Below, piece by piece: positions 1-8,200 of a stretch of 64,000 nucleotides of DNA (positions within the stretch are counted from its first letter, which is position 1; each line of letters begins with the position of its first letter). Source of the DNA: Saccharopolyspora oryzae (GTDB lineage Bacteria; Actinomycetota; Actinomycetes; Mycobacteriales; Pseudonocardiaceae); contig NZ_JAQGLA010000033.1 in the NCBI RefSeq assembly GCF_027853915.1, forward strand, positions 1 through 64,000. Reading direction: 5' to 3'. The notes under the pieces were generated by a model. That model worked only from the letters and a program-made list of their open reading frames with translations, was not told the origin of the DNA and made no database searches. The position numbers were made by a program, and so were the translations under genes.

Positions 1-3
1 TCC

Positions 4-98
4 CGACACGCCGACACCTGTGGACAAGTCGTCCTACCTGTGGAGAACTTCCGCAAATTCAATGGAAATCGGAGGTCCGATTTCCATTGAATTTGCGG
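4..98 (+). repeat. DnaA-box/palindrome repeat, copy 1
   Basis: A TGTGGACAA box (19-27, the reverse complement of the actinobacterial DnaA box TTGTCCACA) and a degenerate TGTGGAGAA (40-48) lie 21 bp apart. Two bases later a perfect 23-bp inverted repeat begins (51-73 with 76-98, 2-base loop). The same order of parts recurs at 42455-42554 and, inverted, at 61806-61900. It sits just downstream of the kinase stop codon, so a terminator role is the simplest reading. Confidence 0.8.
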
Positions 99-121
99 GA
101 CTCCGGAGGTGACCTGGGGGT

Positions 122-1312
122 TCAGTCGCGGTTGGGCAGTGGGAGGGGGATGGTGGCGTGGACTCGCCAGCCGCCTTCGGGGCGGGGGCCGGCTTCTAGG
201 GTTCCGCCGTAGACGACTGCTCGTTCGCGCATGCCGATCAGGCCGTTGCCGCCCGAGGCGAGGTCGCTGGGGAGGGGCTTGCCGACGTTGATGATCTCGA
301 TGTCGACGTGCTGGCCGTCGTTGGTGGCCCGGACTTCGGCCTTCGCCCCGGTTCCGGCGTGCTTGACCACGTTGGTCAAGGATTCCTGCACGATGCGGTA
401 GACGCTGAGGCCGATTCCCGCCGGCAACGTGGTGAAGTCGCCGGTCAGCTCCAGCGAGGTGGTGACGCCTAGACCGCGCACCCGGTCGACCAGGTCGTGC
501 AGGTTCGCTGCGGTGGGCTGCGGGATGCGGCCCGGGTCGTGCTCGTCCGGGTTGCGCAGCACGCCGAGCAGTCCGCGCAGCTCGTTGAGCGCGTCCCGAC
601 CGGTGCTGCTGATCGTCTGCATCGCCTTCTCGGCGAGTTCCGGCTTCTTGCTCAGGGCGTAGCTGGCGCCGTCGGCTTGCGTGACCATCACGCTGACCGA
701 GTGCGCCAGGACGTCGTGGATCTCCCGCGCGATGCGGTTGCGCTCCTCGGCGACGGCGATGCGGGACTGCTGGTCGCGCTCGAACTCCAGGTTCCGCAGC
801 CGCCGCTCCACCTCGGCGAGGTACGCGCGGCGGGCCCCGATGAACTCGCCCAGCACCCAGCAGAAACCGCCCAGCATCACGAAGAACACGAGCTGCACGA
901 TGAGCAGCTGCACCAAGTTGTCGGTCGTCTCCAGGCCGCTGAACAGCTGGATCAGGAACAACGCGCCGACCAGCGCCGTGTACAGCGACGCGATGCGCCG
1001 GCTCGTGTAGGCGACCAGCGTGTAGATCATCATGCACGGGATCAGGGTCGCTATGAACGCGTCCTCACGCGCCAGCGCTAGGAGCGCTACCCCGAGCAGC
1101 ACCGCGTAGGCCGACTGGACCGGCCAGATTCGCCGGACGGCGACCGGTGCGGTCAGCACGAGACCGATCGGGATGGCCAGCCAGAGCGCCAGGTGGTTGG
1201 TGTTCTCCACCTCGTTGCCCGACTCCCCGATGTAGAGGAGCAGCAAGAAGGCGGCGACCGCCCCGTCGCCCACCACTGGATGCGCCTGCAGCCACAGGCT
1301 CAGTTTCCGCAC
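122..1312 (-). CDS. Two-component sensor histidine kinase (NarL-type, HisKA_3)
   Basis: This is a membrane sensor kinase that should autophosphorylate on histidine and pass the phosphate to a LuxR/NarL-type response regulator. Residues 1-158 hold several hydrophobic segments that look like a membrane sensor domain. A coiled stretch at 165-190 leads into the HisKA_3 dimerisation helix, with the phospho-acceptor His near residue 199 in REIHDVLAHS. The HATPase domain follows, with an N-box like QESLTNVVKHAG and a G-box like GNGLIGMRERA. The length of 396 residues is normal for the family. The partner response regulator usually lies just downstream, which here would be outside the window. The signal sensed cannot be told from sequence. 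Confidence 0.92.
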   Translation of the reverse strand: MRKLSLWLQAHPVVGDGAVAAFLLLLYIGESGNEVENTNHLALWLAIPIGLVLTAPVAVRRIWPVQSAYAVLLGVALLALAREDAFIATLIPCMMIYTLVAYTSRRIASLYTALVGALFLIQLFSGLETTDNLVQLLIVQLVFFVMLGGFCWVLGEFIGARRAYLAEVERRLRNLEFERDQQSRIAVAEERNRIAREIHDVLAHSVSVMVTQADGASYALSKKPELAEKAMQTISSTGRDALNELRGLLGVLRNPDEHDPGRIPQPTAANLHDLVDRVRGLGVTTSLELTGDFTTLPAGIGLSVYRIVQESLTNVVKHAGTGAKAEVRATNDGQHVDIEIINVGKPLPSDLASGGNGLIGMRERAVVYGGTLEAGPRPEGGWRVHATIPLPLPNRD

Positions 1313-1457
1313 GCGCCCGAGCCTAGAGCGGCCCGACCTGCGGTGACGTCATGCCAGCGGCTCGAATCGCATCCACCTGTGGTCGTACGTGTGCCCCCGT
1401 CGGGCGGGGGCTGCGTGGCAGGATGTAGCAGTTGACATCCGCGTCGAAAGGTCCGCG

Positions 1458-2993
1458 TTGAGCACCGCACCCGAGCAGCACTGGCCAGGCCCGCTGTCCG
1501 CTGCGGTCGCCCGGTTGTGCACCGGTCTGCAGCCGCAGGTGTCCGAGCAGACCGCGGCCGGTTTCGCGGAGGTGCTGCGCCGGCTGTCCGCGCCGCTGCA
1601 GGTGGCCGTCGCCGGGCGGATCAAGTCCGGCAAGTCGACGCTGGTCAACGCGCTGATCGGACGTCGGGTGGCACCGACCGACGTGGGCGAGTGCACCCGG
1701 CTGGTGACCCGCTTCCAGTACGGCACGGTGGACCGCGTCGAAGTGATCTTCCGGGATGGCAGCAAGCAGGCGGTGCCCTTCGACGCCGACGGCGGCATCC
1801 CCGCCGACCTGGGCGTGGACATCGACGAGGTCTCGCACCTGGAGGCCTACCTGACCAACGCGGTCCTGCGCGACCTGACGGTCATCGACACCCCGGGCCT
1901 CGGTTCGCTGGACGCCGCTTCGGTGGCGCGCACCGAGGAGCTGCTGGGCGCGGGCAAGGACGGGGGCGACGACCTGGATCCGGTGTCGCGCAACGCCGTC
2001 GCCGGGGCCGAAGCCGTGCTGTACGTGGTCACGCAGGGCGTTCGCGCTGATGACGAGCACGCGCTGGCGTCGTTCACCGCTGCCACCGCCAGCCGCGAGG
2101 CCGGGCCGGTCAACGCGATCGCGGTGCTGAACAAGGCCGACACCATCGAGGCGAGCACGGTCGACGGCGCCGACGACGACGTGTGGAAGGCCGCCACGCT
2201 GCTCGCCGGCAAGCAGGCCGACCTGCTCAAACCGAAGGTCGCCGACGTGCTGCCGGTGATCGGGCTGCTCGCCGAGACCGCGGAGTCGGGCGGGTTCACC
2301 GCCAACGACGCCGAGGCGTTGCGCGAGCTGGCGAAGCTCGACGAGGCGACCCGCGAGACGCTGCTGATGTCGGCGGACCTGTTCACCAGCTGGGAGTGCG
2401 ACGTCCCGGCCGGCACCCGCAGCCGACTGCTGGAGCGGATGGACCTCTACGGGATCCGCTGCGCGCTTGAGGCCATCGACGCCGAACCGGAGATCACCGC
2501 GGGCTCGTTGCGGCGGCGGCTGCTGGACTCCTCCGGGCTGGCGTCGGTGCTGAACCGGCTGGACGTGGTGTTCCGCGCGCGGGCCGACGGGATCAAGGCC
2601 GCGGCCGGGCTGGCGTCGGTGACCGCGCTGTCGCACACCTCCGGTGATCCGGGGGAGCGGCAGCGGGTGCACGACGCGATCGAGGTGCTGCTGGCCAAGC
2701 CGGAAGCCCACCAGCTGCGCGTGCTGGAGGCGTTGACGCTGGTCGCGGCGGGTGCGGTGGCGATGCCCGCGGACCTGGCCGAGGAGGTCATGCGGGTCGG
2801 CAGCAGCAACGACCCGGGTGAGCAGCTGGGGCTGGCCGGTCGTCCGCGCAACGAGCTGACCGACTACGCGCTGGAGCGGGCGAACTGGTGGCGCTCGTTC
2901 TCCTCGTTCGGCGCGACTCCGGCGCAGAGCCGCATCGCGCACGTGGTGCACCGGGCGTACTTCCTGCTGTGGCAGCAACTGCGGTCCGGGTGA
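1458..2993 (+). CDS. Dynamin-like GTPase (first of a pair)
   Basis: This is a bacterial dynamin-family GTPase of about 511 residues, expected to act in membrane remodelling or repair. The G1 P-loop GRIKSGKST is near residues 53-61, G3 DTPG near 143-146, and G4 NKAD near 224-227; the rest is helical. I chose the TTG at 1458 because a GAAAGG ribosome site lies a few bases before it; a GTG at 1389 would give a longer, less family-like N-terminus. The stop overlaps the GTG of the GrpE-like gene by 4 bp, so the two are translationally coupled, and a second dynamin follows. The arrangement recalls mycobacterial IniA/IniC pairs, but orthology is not shown here. Confidence 0.88.
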   Translation: MSTAPEQHWPGPLSAAVARLCTGLQPQVSEQTAAGFAEVLRRLSAPLQVAVAGRIKSGKSTLVNALIGRRVAPTDVGECTRLVTRFQYGTVDRVEVIFRDGSKQAVPFDADGGIPADLGVDIDEVSHLEAYLTNAVLRDLTVIDTPGLGSLDAASVARTEELLGAGKDGGDDLDPVSRNAVAGAEAVLYVVTQGVRADDEHALASFTAATASREAGPVNAIAVLNKADTIEASTVDGADDDVWKAATLLAGKQADLLKPKVADVLPVIGLLAETAESGGFTANDAEALRELAKLDEATRETLLMSADLFTSWECDVPAGTRSRLLERMDLYGIRCALEAIDAEPEITAGSLRRRLLDSSGLASVLNRLDVVFRARADGIKAAAGLASVTALSHTSGDPGERQRVHDAIEVLLAKPEAHQLRVLEALTLVAAGAVAMPADLAEEVMRVGSSNDPGEQLGLAGRPRNELTDYALERANWWRSFSSFGATPAQSRIAHVVHRAYFLLWQQLRSG

Positions 2994-3436
2994 TCACGGT
3001 GTGGGGTCGACAGCGGCGGAAGAATTCACCGGAAAGTGGAACCGAGCAGGTGTCCGCTCCGTCCGATACCGAAGAGGGCAGTTCGGACGTGGAGTTGGGG
3101 ACAGACATGATCGCTGCCGTGACCGCGGATCCGCTCGACCAGGCGATGGCCGAGCGCGCGACCCTGATCCAGCTTTGCATGTACGCCCTGGACAGAGCCC
3201 GGAGCACGGGTGTGGTGGAGCGCCTGACCGAGGGCATGAGCGCGATCGGCGTGTCCTCGCTGCGCCCCGACGGTTCCCGCTTCGACCCGGCGCTGCACGA
3301 GGCTGGCGGCACGCTGCCCACCGACGACCCGGCGCTGGACGGCGTGATCGCGGAGACCGAGGTGCTCGGCTTCGCCGACCGCGACCGCATCCTCCGCGCC
3401 CCGGTCGTCACCGTCTACCAGCTCCGCAAACCCTGA
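2990..3436 (+). CDS. GrpE-like nucleotide exchange factor
   Basis: This is a 148-residue protein whose C-terminal half carries the GrpE beta-domain pattern: PDGSRFDPALHEA, then DGVIAETEVLGFADRDRILRAPVVTVYQ. It is expected to exchange nucleotide on a DnaK/Hsp70 partner. The GTG start at 2990 overlaps the stop of the upstream dynamin gene (GTGA). It is shorter than canonical GrpE and its N-terminal helix is reduced, so it is probably a specialised paralogue serving an Hsp70-like protein tied to the dynamins. No Hsp70 gene is in the window. Confidence 0.8.
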   Translation: MITVWGRQRRKNSPESGTEQVSAPSDTEEGSSDVELGTDMIAAVTADPLDQAMAERATLIQLCMYALDRARSTGVVERLTEGMSAIGVSSLRPDGSRFDPALHEAGGTLPTDDPALDGVIAETEVLGFADRDRILRAPVVTVYQLRKP

Positions 3437-3448
3437 CGTTTTGCCTGC

Positions 3449-3506
3449 TCAGGACTCGTGAGCACTTTGGGGTGCTATAACGCCCCAAAGTACTCACGAT
3501 TCCTGA
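3449..3506. repeat. GTGAGYACTTTG hairpin repeat, copy 1
   Basis: This is an imperfect inverted repeat of about 24 bp per arm around a GCTATAAC centre, 12 bases after the grpE-like stop and about 110 bases before the second dynamin start. Related copies are at 6173-6251 and 57303-57363. It could be a terminator/attenuator or a REP-like element. Confidence 0.75.
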
Positions 3507-3615
3507 CCAGCGGCGATGGCCGTTCAGCTGAAATGCGGAAGTGGTTTCCCGGGTCGGGTGGGTTCGGGGAGAATTCGCTGGTTCGACCGGATCGCGGGAA
3601 AGGAGCTGGGCGCGC

Positions 3616-5469
3616 ATGACGGCACCCGGCGTTGCGGTGGCTGCGGCACTTCCGCAGCAGGTCAAGCAGACCAGGGAGAAGCTCACCACGCTGCTCCGGG
3701 AAGTCGACCCGGACGCCGCCGAGTGGGTCGAGAAGGTTCGGCGCGGCCGCCCCAAGACGCCCAGCGTGGTCGTGGTCGGCGAGACCAACCGCGGCAAGAG
3801 CTCGCTGGTCAACGCGATGCTGGCGCATCCGGGTCTGTCCCCTGTGGACGCCGAGGTGGCCACCGCGACCTACCTGCAGTTCGAGCACGGCGAGCAGTGG
3901 GCGGCGCACGCCTGCTACCCGGGCCAGCAGGACCCGGTGCCGTTCGACCTGGCCGAGCTGGCGAACTGGACCAGCGTGGGCCGCGAGCTGCCGGACGGCC
4001 AGCTCCCGCCGCGGTACGTGCGGATCACCGCGCCGGTCGACGCGCTGGCCAAGGTCACCGTGGTGGACACGCCGGGCGTCGGCGGGCTGGAAGAGGTGCA
4101 CGGCGAGCTGGCGATGGAGGCCGCTGCTTCGGCGACCGCGCTGCTGTTCGTCGTCGACGCCTCCGCCCCGTTCACCCGCGGTGAGCTGGAGTTCCTGCAG
4201 AAGGCCAGCGAGCGGGTCGAGACCGTGGTGTTCGCGCTGGCCAAGACCGACCAGTACCGCGGTTGGCGGCAGGTGCTGGAGGAGAACCGGAAGCTGCTGG
4301 TCGAGCACGCGCCGCGGTTCGCCGAGGTGCCGATCTTCCCGGTGGCGGCGCGGCTGCAGGAGATGTCCGCGAAGGCGCCGAGCGAGCAGGCCGCGGCGAT
4401 GCTGCGGGAGAAGTCCGGCATCGAGGAGCTGCGCAGCGAGCTGGAGCGGCTGATCGGCGGCCGGTCGGCGATGCTCGGCGAGGCCAACACGATGCGCGCG
4501 CTGTCCACTGTGCTCGGTGAGCAGGTGGTGAGGCTGGAGGGCGAGAAGCGCGCGCTGACCGTCGGCGAGGACGAGGCGGAGTCGCTGCGCGCCCGTCGCG
4601 ACGAGCTGAACACCGCCCGGCGCTCGTCGACCCGCGGCTGGCAGGTCAAGCTGCGCGGCGAGATCCAGCGCACCCGCGTGGAGACCAACCACGAGGTGAC
4701 GCGCCAGGTCCGCGAGGTGCAGAGCTGGTTCCGGCGCGCCATCGACGGTGCCGACCGCCAGAAGCTCCAGGAACTTCCCCGCCAGGTGGACGTGGCACTG
4801 CAGATGGCCTCGACGCGCGTCGCTGCGGCCCTTTCCGCGCGGCTGGCCGCGGTCGCCGAGCAGTCGTTGAAGGAGCTGTTCTCGGCGGAAGAGCTCGACG
4901 TGATCCGCTCGCAGTTCGCCCGCGGCGCTCAGGCGCCGATCGCGATGCGCCCGCCGGACAAGCGCCCGCCGACGGCGGAGGACAAGCTGCTGGTGTTCAT
5001 GGGCGTGTCCGGCGGTCTCGGCGTGGGGCGCGCGGCGGCGATGCCGTTGGCGGGTTTGGGGGTCGCGGCGCTGAACCCGGTGGTGCTGCCGGTGACGATC
5101 GTGCTCGGCCTCGGCGCGGGCTGGTGGATGGCCCGGACCCGCAAGCACGCCGCGGACAAGCAGCACATGAAGCAGTGGCTGACCGAAGCGATCGCCGACG
5201 CCCGCTCGGCGCTCGACCAGCTCGTCGCCGAGCAGCTCATCGAGGCGGAGCAGCAGCTCTCGCTGGCCCTGGACGAGGCGCTGACCAAGCGGATCGAGGC
5301 AATCGAGTCGGAACTCCGCGAGGTCGACAAGGCCCTCAAGATGGACGCCGCCGAGCGCAGCCGCCAGCTCCAAACGGCCAACCGCCGCCTCGCGGAAGTC
5401 ACGGCCGGCCGCGAACGAGCGGAAGCGCTCCTCAACAGCATCCGCAACCTCCGCGACACCGCCGTCTGA
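3616..5469 (+). CDS. Dynamin-like GTPase with membrane segment (second of a pair)
   Basis: This is a dynamin-family GTPase of 617 residues. G1 is GETNRGKSS near residues 54-62, G3 DTPGVGG near 152, and G4 a variant AKTDQY near 209. Long heptad-like helices follow (about 290-420). A hydrophobic pair near 460-505 (GLGVAALNPVVLPVTIVLGLGAGWWMA) probably inserts in the membrane, and a second coiled-coil region ends the protein. ATG 3616 was chosen for the AAAGGAG site before it. With the first dynamin and the GrpE-like gene it likely forms a two-subunit membrane-remodelling system. Hairpin repeat copy 1 separates it from the grpE-like gene and may tune its expression. Confidence 0.9.
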   Translation: MTAPGVAVAAALPQQVKQTREKLTTLLREVDPDAAEWVEKVRRGRPKTPSVVVVGETNRGKSSLVNAMLAHPGLSPVDAEVATATYLQFEHGEQWAAHACYPGQQDPVPFDLAELANWTSVGRELPDGQLPPRYVRITAPVDALAKVTVVDTPGVGGLEEVHGELAMEAAASATALLFVVDASAPFTRGELEFLQKASERVETVVFALAKTDQYRGWRQVLEENRKLLVEHAPRFAEVPIFPVAARLQEMSAKAPSEQAAAMLREKSGIEELRSELERLIGGRSAMLGEANTMRALSTVLGEQVVRLEGEKRALTVGEDEAESLRARRDELNTARRSSTRGWQVKLRGEIQRTRVETNHEVTRQVREVQSWFRRAIDGADRQKLQELPRQVDVALQMASTRVAAALSARLAAVAEQSLKELFSAEELDVIRSQFARGAQAPIAMRPPDKRPPTAEDKLLVFMGVSGGLGVGRAAAMPLAGLGVAALNPVVLPVTIVLGLGAGWWMARTRKHAADKQHMKQWLTEAIADARSALDQLVAEQLIEAEQQLSLALDEALTKRIEAIESELREVDKALKMDAAERSRQLQTANRRLAEVTAGRERAEALLNSIRNLRDTAV

Positions 5470-5474
5470 GCAGC

Positions 5475-6104
5475 TCAAGCGGGGTTCGGAGGGCACTCAT
5501 CGCCCTGTCCCGCCGCCGGAGCGCGCGTCATCGCTTGGCGGAGTTGGGCGGCGTTGCGGTATCGGCGATCTGCCCAGGCTTGGCCTGCGGTCAGCATGAG
5601 CAGGAAGAAGAGCGCGCCGGCGCCGTAGAACACAGCTGCGCCCGCGTTGCCGTTGCGAATCTCCTGCACCACGAGGAAAGCACTCAGAACGGCGAGAACC
5701 GAGAACACGACGGTGGCCAACTTCTTCCGCCGGGCGACGGACAGCGCCTGCTCGGCGAGTTGCGCGGCGAGAGCGTTCGTCGCCGGATCGGCGCCCAGAA
5801 CGCCTTTGTTCACCAGCTGTTGCGCAGCACGCATCCGCACCAGGTCGGTGTCCGGTGGCAGCGGCCCCATCCGCCGGAAGAGCTTGACCAGGAACACCGC
5901 CATGACACCGGCCCACAGACTTCCCACGATGACGACATGGAGCGCGAGGACGAACCACGGCAGCTCGACGCGACCGCCCGGTGCCAATGCCGAGATGAGC
6001 CCGACCAGCAGTCCACCGATCGAGCAGCTCAGCGCCGCATAACGCTTGGGATTGTTCAGCGCGTACAGCCGCACCCGCTGCAGGACGTACCGGTCCACGA
6101 CCAT
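5475..6104 (-). CDS. Membrane protein of unknown function
   Basis: This is a 209-residue protein I do not recognise. It has two hydrophobic segments near the N-terminus (YAALSCSIGGLLVGLISAL and WFVLALHVVIVGSLWAGVMAVFL), a soluble middle rich in Ala and Gln, and two more hydrophobic segments near the C-terminus (ATVVFSVLAVLSAFLVV and AGAAVFYGAGALFFLLML). I chose the ATG at 6104 because AGGTGGG lies 5 bases before it; an upstream ATG at 6173 would read into the hairpin repeat. It is convergent with the second dynamin, 5 bp apart. Confidence 0.65.
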   Translation of the reverse strand: MVVDRYVLQRVRLYALNNPKRYAALSCSIGGLLVGLISALAPGGRVELPWFVLALHVVIVGSLWAGVMAVFLVKLFRRMGPLPPDTDLVRMRAAQQLVNKGVLGADPATNALAAQLAEQALSVARRKKLATVVFSVLAVLSAFLVVQEIRNGNAGAAVFYGAGALFFLLMLTAGQAWADRRYRNAAQLRQAMTRAPAAGQGDECPPNPA

Positions 6105-6172
6105 GTGCCCACCTATCGCTCCACGACGCCGAATGGCAGATCCTATTGCCAAAAAGGCTTGGCGCGGAGCCA

Positions 6173-6251
6173 TTTCTCCTGCTCAGGGCCCGTGAGTACT
6201 TTGAGTCGCTATAGCAACCCAAAGTATTCACGGGCCCCTGAGCAGGAGAAA
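6173..6251. repeat. GTGAGYACTTTG hairpin repeat, copy 2
   Basis: This is the longest copy of the hairpin family, with arms of about 30-35 bp (TTTCTCCTGCTCAGG on one side, CCTGAGCAGGAGAAA on the other) around a GCTATAGC centre and few mismatches. It lies between the DUF397 stop (6269) and the membrane-protein start (6104), both on the minus strand, so it fits a terminator. Confidence 0.8.
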
Positions 6252-6268
6252 CCGAGCTTCCGCCAGGC

Positions 6269-6466
6269 CTACGCCCGGTCGAACCGCTCAGCACGAACGG
6301 CAGCGAGGAAAGCCCGCCACTGCTGCTGATCCACGGCTAACAGCCCGCCGTCGCGATCCTTCGTGTCCCGCACCCCGACCTCATCAGCACCGAGGCCGAC
6401 CTCGACGCATTCGGTTTGGGTTCCGGAGAAGCTGGACTTCCGCCATGCCGTGAACTCGAATGTCAT
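6269..6466 (-). CDS. DUF397 domain protein
   Basis: This is a 65-residue protein made of one DUF397 domain: AWRKSSFSGTQTECVEVG, then VGVRDTKDRDG, then WRAFLAAVRA. DUF397 proteins are small actinobacterial partners of XRE/DUF5753 regulators, like the BldB/WhiJ-type systems of Streptomyces. The ATG overlaps the stop of the upstream XRE gene by 4 bp, so the two are one coupled unit. Confidence 0.93.
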   Translation of the reverse strand: MTFEFTAWRKSSFSGTQTECVEVGLGADEVGVRDTKDRDGGLLAVDQQQWRAFLAAVRAERFDRA

Positions 6467-7302
6467 TGTTCCTCCAGGTCATCTACGTAAGCCGCGATCA
6501 GGTCCGCAGATCCGGAAGGGCTGAGCGCCTTCGTCCGAAGGGTATCCGTGATCTCGCAAAAGTCTTTCGTGTCCGCGACTTCGTCCAGGAACTGACTTGA
6601 GCGGCGATGCTCCAGATGAACGATCGGATCCGCTTTCTCGAACTCGTAGATGACGTGCGAGCCGTCTTGGCCGATGTGCCCGCCAAGCGCGAAGGGCAGC
6701 ACCTGAACAAGGATGTTGTCCGCCTTCACCGCGGCCAAGATCTGCTTGAGCTGCTCCGCCATGGCAGGAGGACCGCCCACCGGCCTCCGAAGCACGGCTT
6801 CATCAAGGATCACCAGCAAGTCCACGGGATCTGCACGCCTGAGGATCTCCTGACGCCGCATTCGCACGTTCACCAAGGTTTCGATCTGCGCTGAAGAGAC
6901 GCCGCCAGACTCGAGGACTGCCCGTGCATACGCTCTCGTCTGGAGCAGTCCCGGCACTCTGTTCAACGCGACCATGCTGATCCGAGTGGCTTCGCGTTCG
7001 AATTCGAGCAGGGCGGCGAGTTGGCGCGGGATGCCGTTGTCGCCAATTTCCGTCCAGTTAGGACGGTCTGCGTCCTTGGCCAGCTGGATAAGTTCTCGGC
7101 GGCGTTTGCCGGTCACGTTGTAGATGGCGAGCATGGCGCCGAGGTCTTCGGCGCTCGGCACCTTGTCTCCGCGTTCGATGCGGCTGATGGTCGAGCGCGA
7201 GAAGCTCAGCCGCTCTTCCAGCGCTCGGACCGTGAGTCCGGCTTCCTTCCGCAGTTCTCGGAGTTCCGCGCCAAGTCCGCGCGCCTTCGCGGTGATCGCC
7301 AT
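6463..7302 (-). CDS. XRE-family regulator with DUF5753
   Basis: This is a 279-residue DNA-binding protein. Residues about 13-66 form the helix-turn-helix (LRELRKEAGLTVRALEERL, then SRSTISRIERGDKVPS). Residues about 95-270 form the DUF5753 domain typical of actinobacterial XRE regulators paired with DUF397. It is likely autoregulated and works with the DUF397 protein encoded by the overlapping gene. The divergent region up to 7404 holds inverted repeats that could be its operators. Confidence 0.93.
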   Translation of the reverse strand: MAITAKARGLGAELRELRKEAGLTVRALEERLSFSRSTISRIERGDKVPSAEDLGAMLAIYNVTGKRRRELIQLAKDADRPNWTEIGDNGIPRQLAALLEFEREATRISMVALNRVPGLLQTRAYARAVLESGGVSSAQIETLVNVRMRRQEILRRADPVDLLVILDEAVLRRPVGGPPAMAEQLKQILAAVKADNILVQVLPFALGGHIGQDGSHVIYEFEKADPIVHLEHRRSSQFLDEVADTKDFCEITDTLRTKALSPSGSADLIAAYVDDLEEQ

Positions 7303-7349
7303 GTGTTCACTCTAGATGACCAATTGATCACTCAAAGTGGGCAACTGGC

Positions 7350-7364
7350 TTGTCTTTGAGACAA
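7350..7364. promoter_or_regulatory. Candidate operator in XRE / small-protein divergent region
   Basis: The inverted repeat TTGTC-TTTGA-GACAA lies between the divergent XRE gene (start 7302) and the small Cys-rich gene (start 7404). A second partly symmetric site, GACCAATTGATCA, lies just before it. Binding by the XRE protein is inferred from position only. Confidence 0.35.
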
Positions 7365-7403
7365 AACCAGTCCAGCTTTGTCACAGAGACAGAGGAGGAC
7401 GGG

Positions 7404-7628
7404 ATGCTCGAAGCGGCTGGGGTGGATTGGTTTTGGCGGCCCGTGGGAGTTGGGCGGCACGCGTTCGGCGTCGCCGCGAAGCGCGCTGAGCCGCACGACT
7501 CAGTCACGTCGTTCTGCGGTGTCGAGGTCGAGGCGTGGAAGGTGCAGCGGCTTCCGCCGGAGTCGGAGTGGATCGACCAGGACACCTGCATGGACTGCTG
7601 GGTGCGGATCAGCGCCCGGTGGTCGTGA
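7404..7628 (+). CDS. Small Cys-rich (zinc-finger-like) protein
   Basis: This is a 74-residue protein starting at ATG 7404, behind a clear GAGGAGGAC site. It has FCGVEVEAW and, 20 residues later, DTCMDCW, so three cysteines could bind a metal together with a nearby His or Cys. Similar short proteins with a VDWFWRPV-HAF N-terminus and a C-terminal CxxCW occur in Pseudonocardiaceae, where they are loosely annotated as zinc-finger proteins. The function is unknown. It is divergent from the XRE-DUF397 unit. Confidence 0.7.
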   Translation: MLEAAGVDWFWRPVGVGRHAFGVAAKRAEPHDSVTSFCGVEVEAWKVQRLPPESEWIDQDTCMDCWVRISARWS

Positions 7629-7669
7629 GTGCGTAACAGTGTTCGAACACTGTTACGCACCCACGACCA
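7620..7669. terminator. 25-bp near-perfect palindrome over the stop codon
   Basis: Arms 7620-7644 and 7645-7669 pair with one mismatch and no loop (centre GTTCGAAC). The TGA of the Cys-rich gene (7626-7628) lies inside the left arm. It fits a terminator but has no T-tract, so it could also be a protein-binding site. Confidence 0.6.
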
Positions 7670-7718
7670 TATCTGACCTGCGCAAACGCGCGACTGGGCG
7701 AAGGAATGGGGACGAAGG

Positions 7719-7937
7719 ATGTTCTGGCTTCAGGTGAGCACTCTGGTGTTGGTGAACGTGCTGATCGCGAGCATGTTGTTCATTCGGCCTGCTCGGGCCC
7801 AGCACGGCGGGGCTGGGGACGGGGCATTGAGCGTGTGGCAGCTGATCGACGAGGTCGAGAGCGAGAGACAACGACAGGACGAAGGCACCGGGCGTCACCG
7901 CATATCCGCTGAAACGCTCGCTCGGCTTCAGACCTGA
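7719..7937 (+). CDS. Small membrane-anchored protein
   Basis: This is a 72-residue protein starting at ATG 7719 after GGGACGAAGG. Residues 2-24 are hydrophobic (FWLQVSTLVLVNVLIASMLF), so it is a signal anchor or a signal peptide with a possible cleavage after ARA. The remainder is polar and helical (LIDEVESERQRQDEG). I do not recognise a family. Confidence 0.55.
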   Translation: MFWLQVSTLVLVNVLIASMLFIRPARAQHGGAGDGALSVWQLIDEVESERQRQDEGTGRHRISAETLARLQT

Positions 7938-8200
7938 CGTCCGCACCAGACGGGCCCGGCCGCTTCCCCTCCCCGCGCCGGGCCGCATGGTGGCCGGGCG
8001 CTCCGCGCCCCCGACCCGGCGCCCGGCCACTCATGAACTCCGCTCCAGCGCACGGCCCCGCGCCGGTCAGCTGGCCGACTGCTCCGCAATCTTCCGCACC
8101 GGTCGATCGGGTGGGGAGGGCCAGGTGCTTCTCCGGCGGAACCGGTGACCTCTACCCTGCGTCATAGGTCTTGCAGTGATCCTGGTTGAGGGGTGGCGAC

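Noticed and set aside
1432-1441. TTGACATCC before the first dynamin gene as a -35 box.
   Set aside because: With the start at 1458 there is no room for a -10 and a leader; it would only work for a downstream start with no support.
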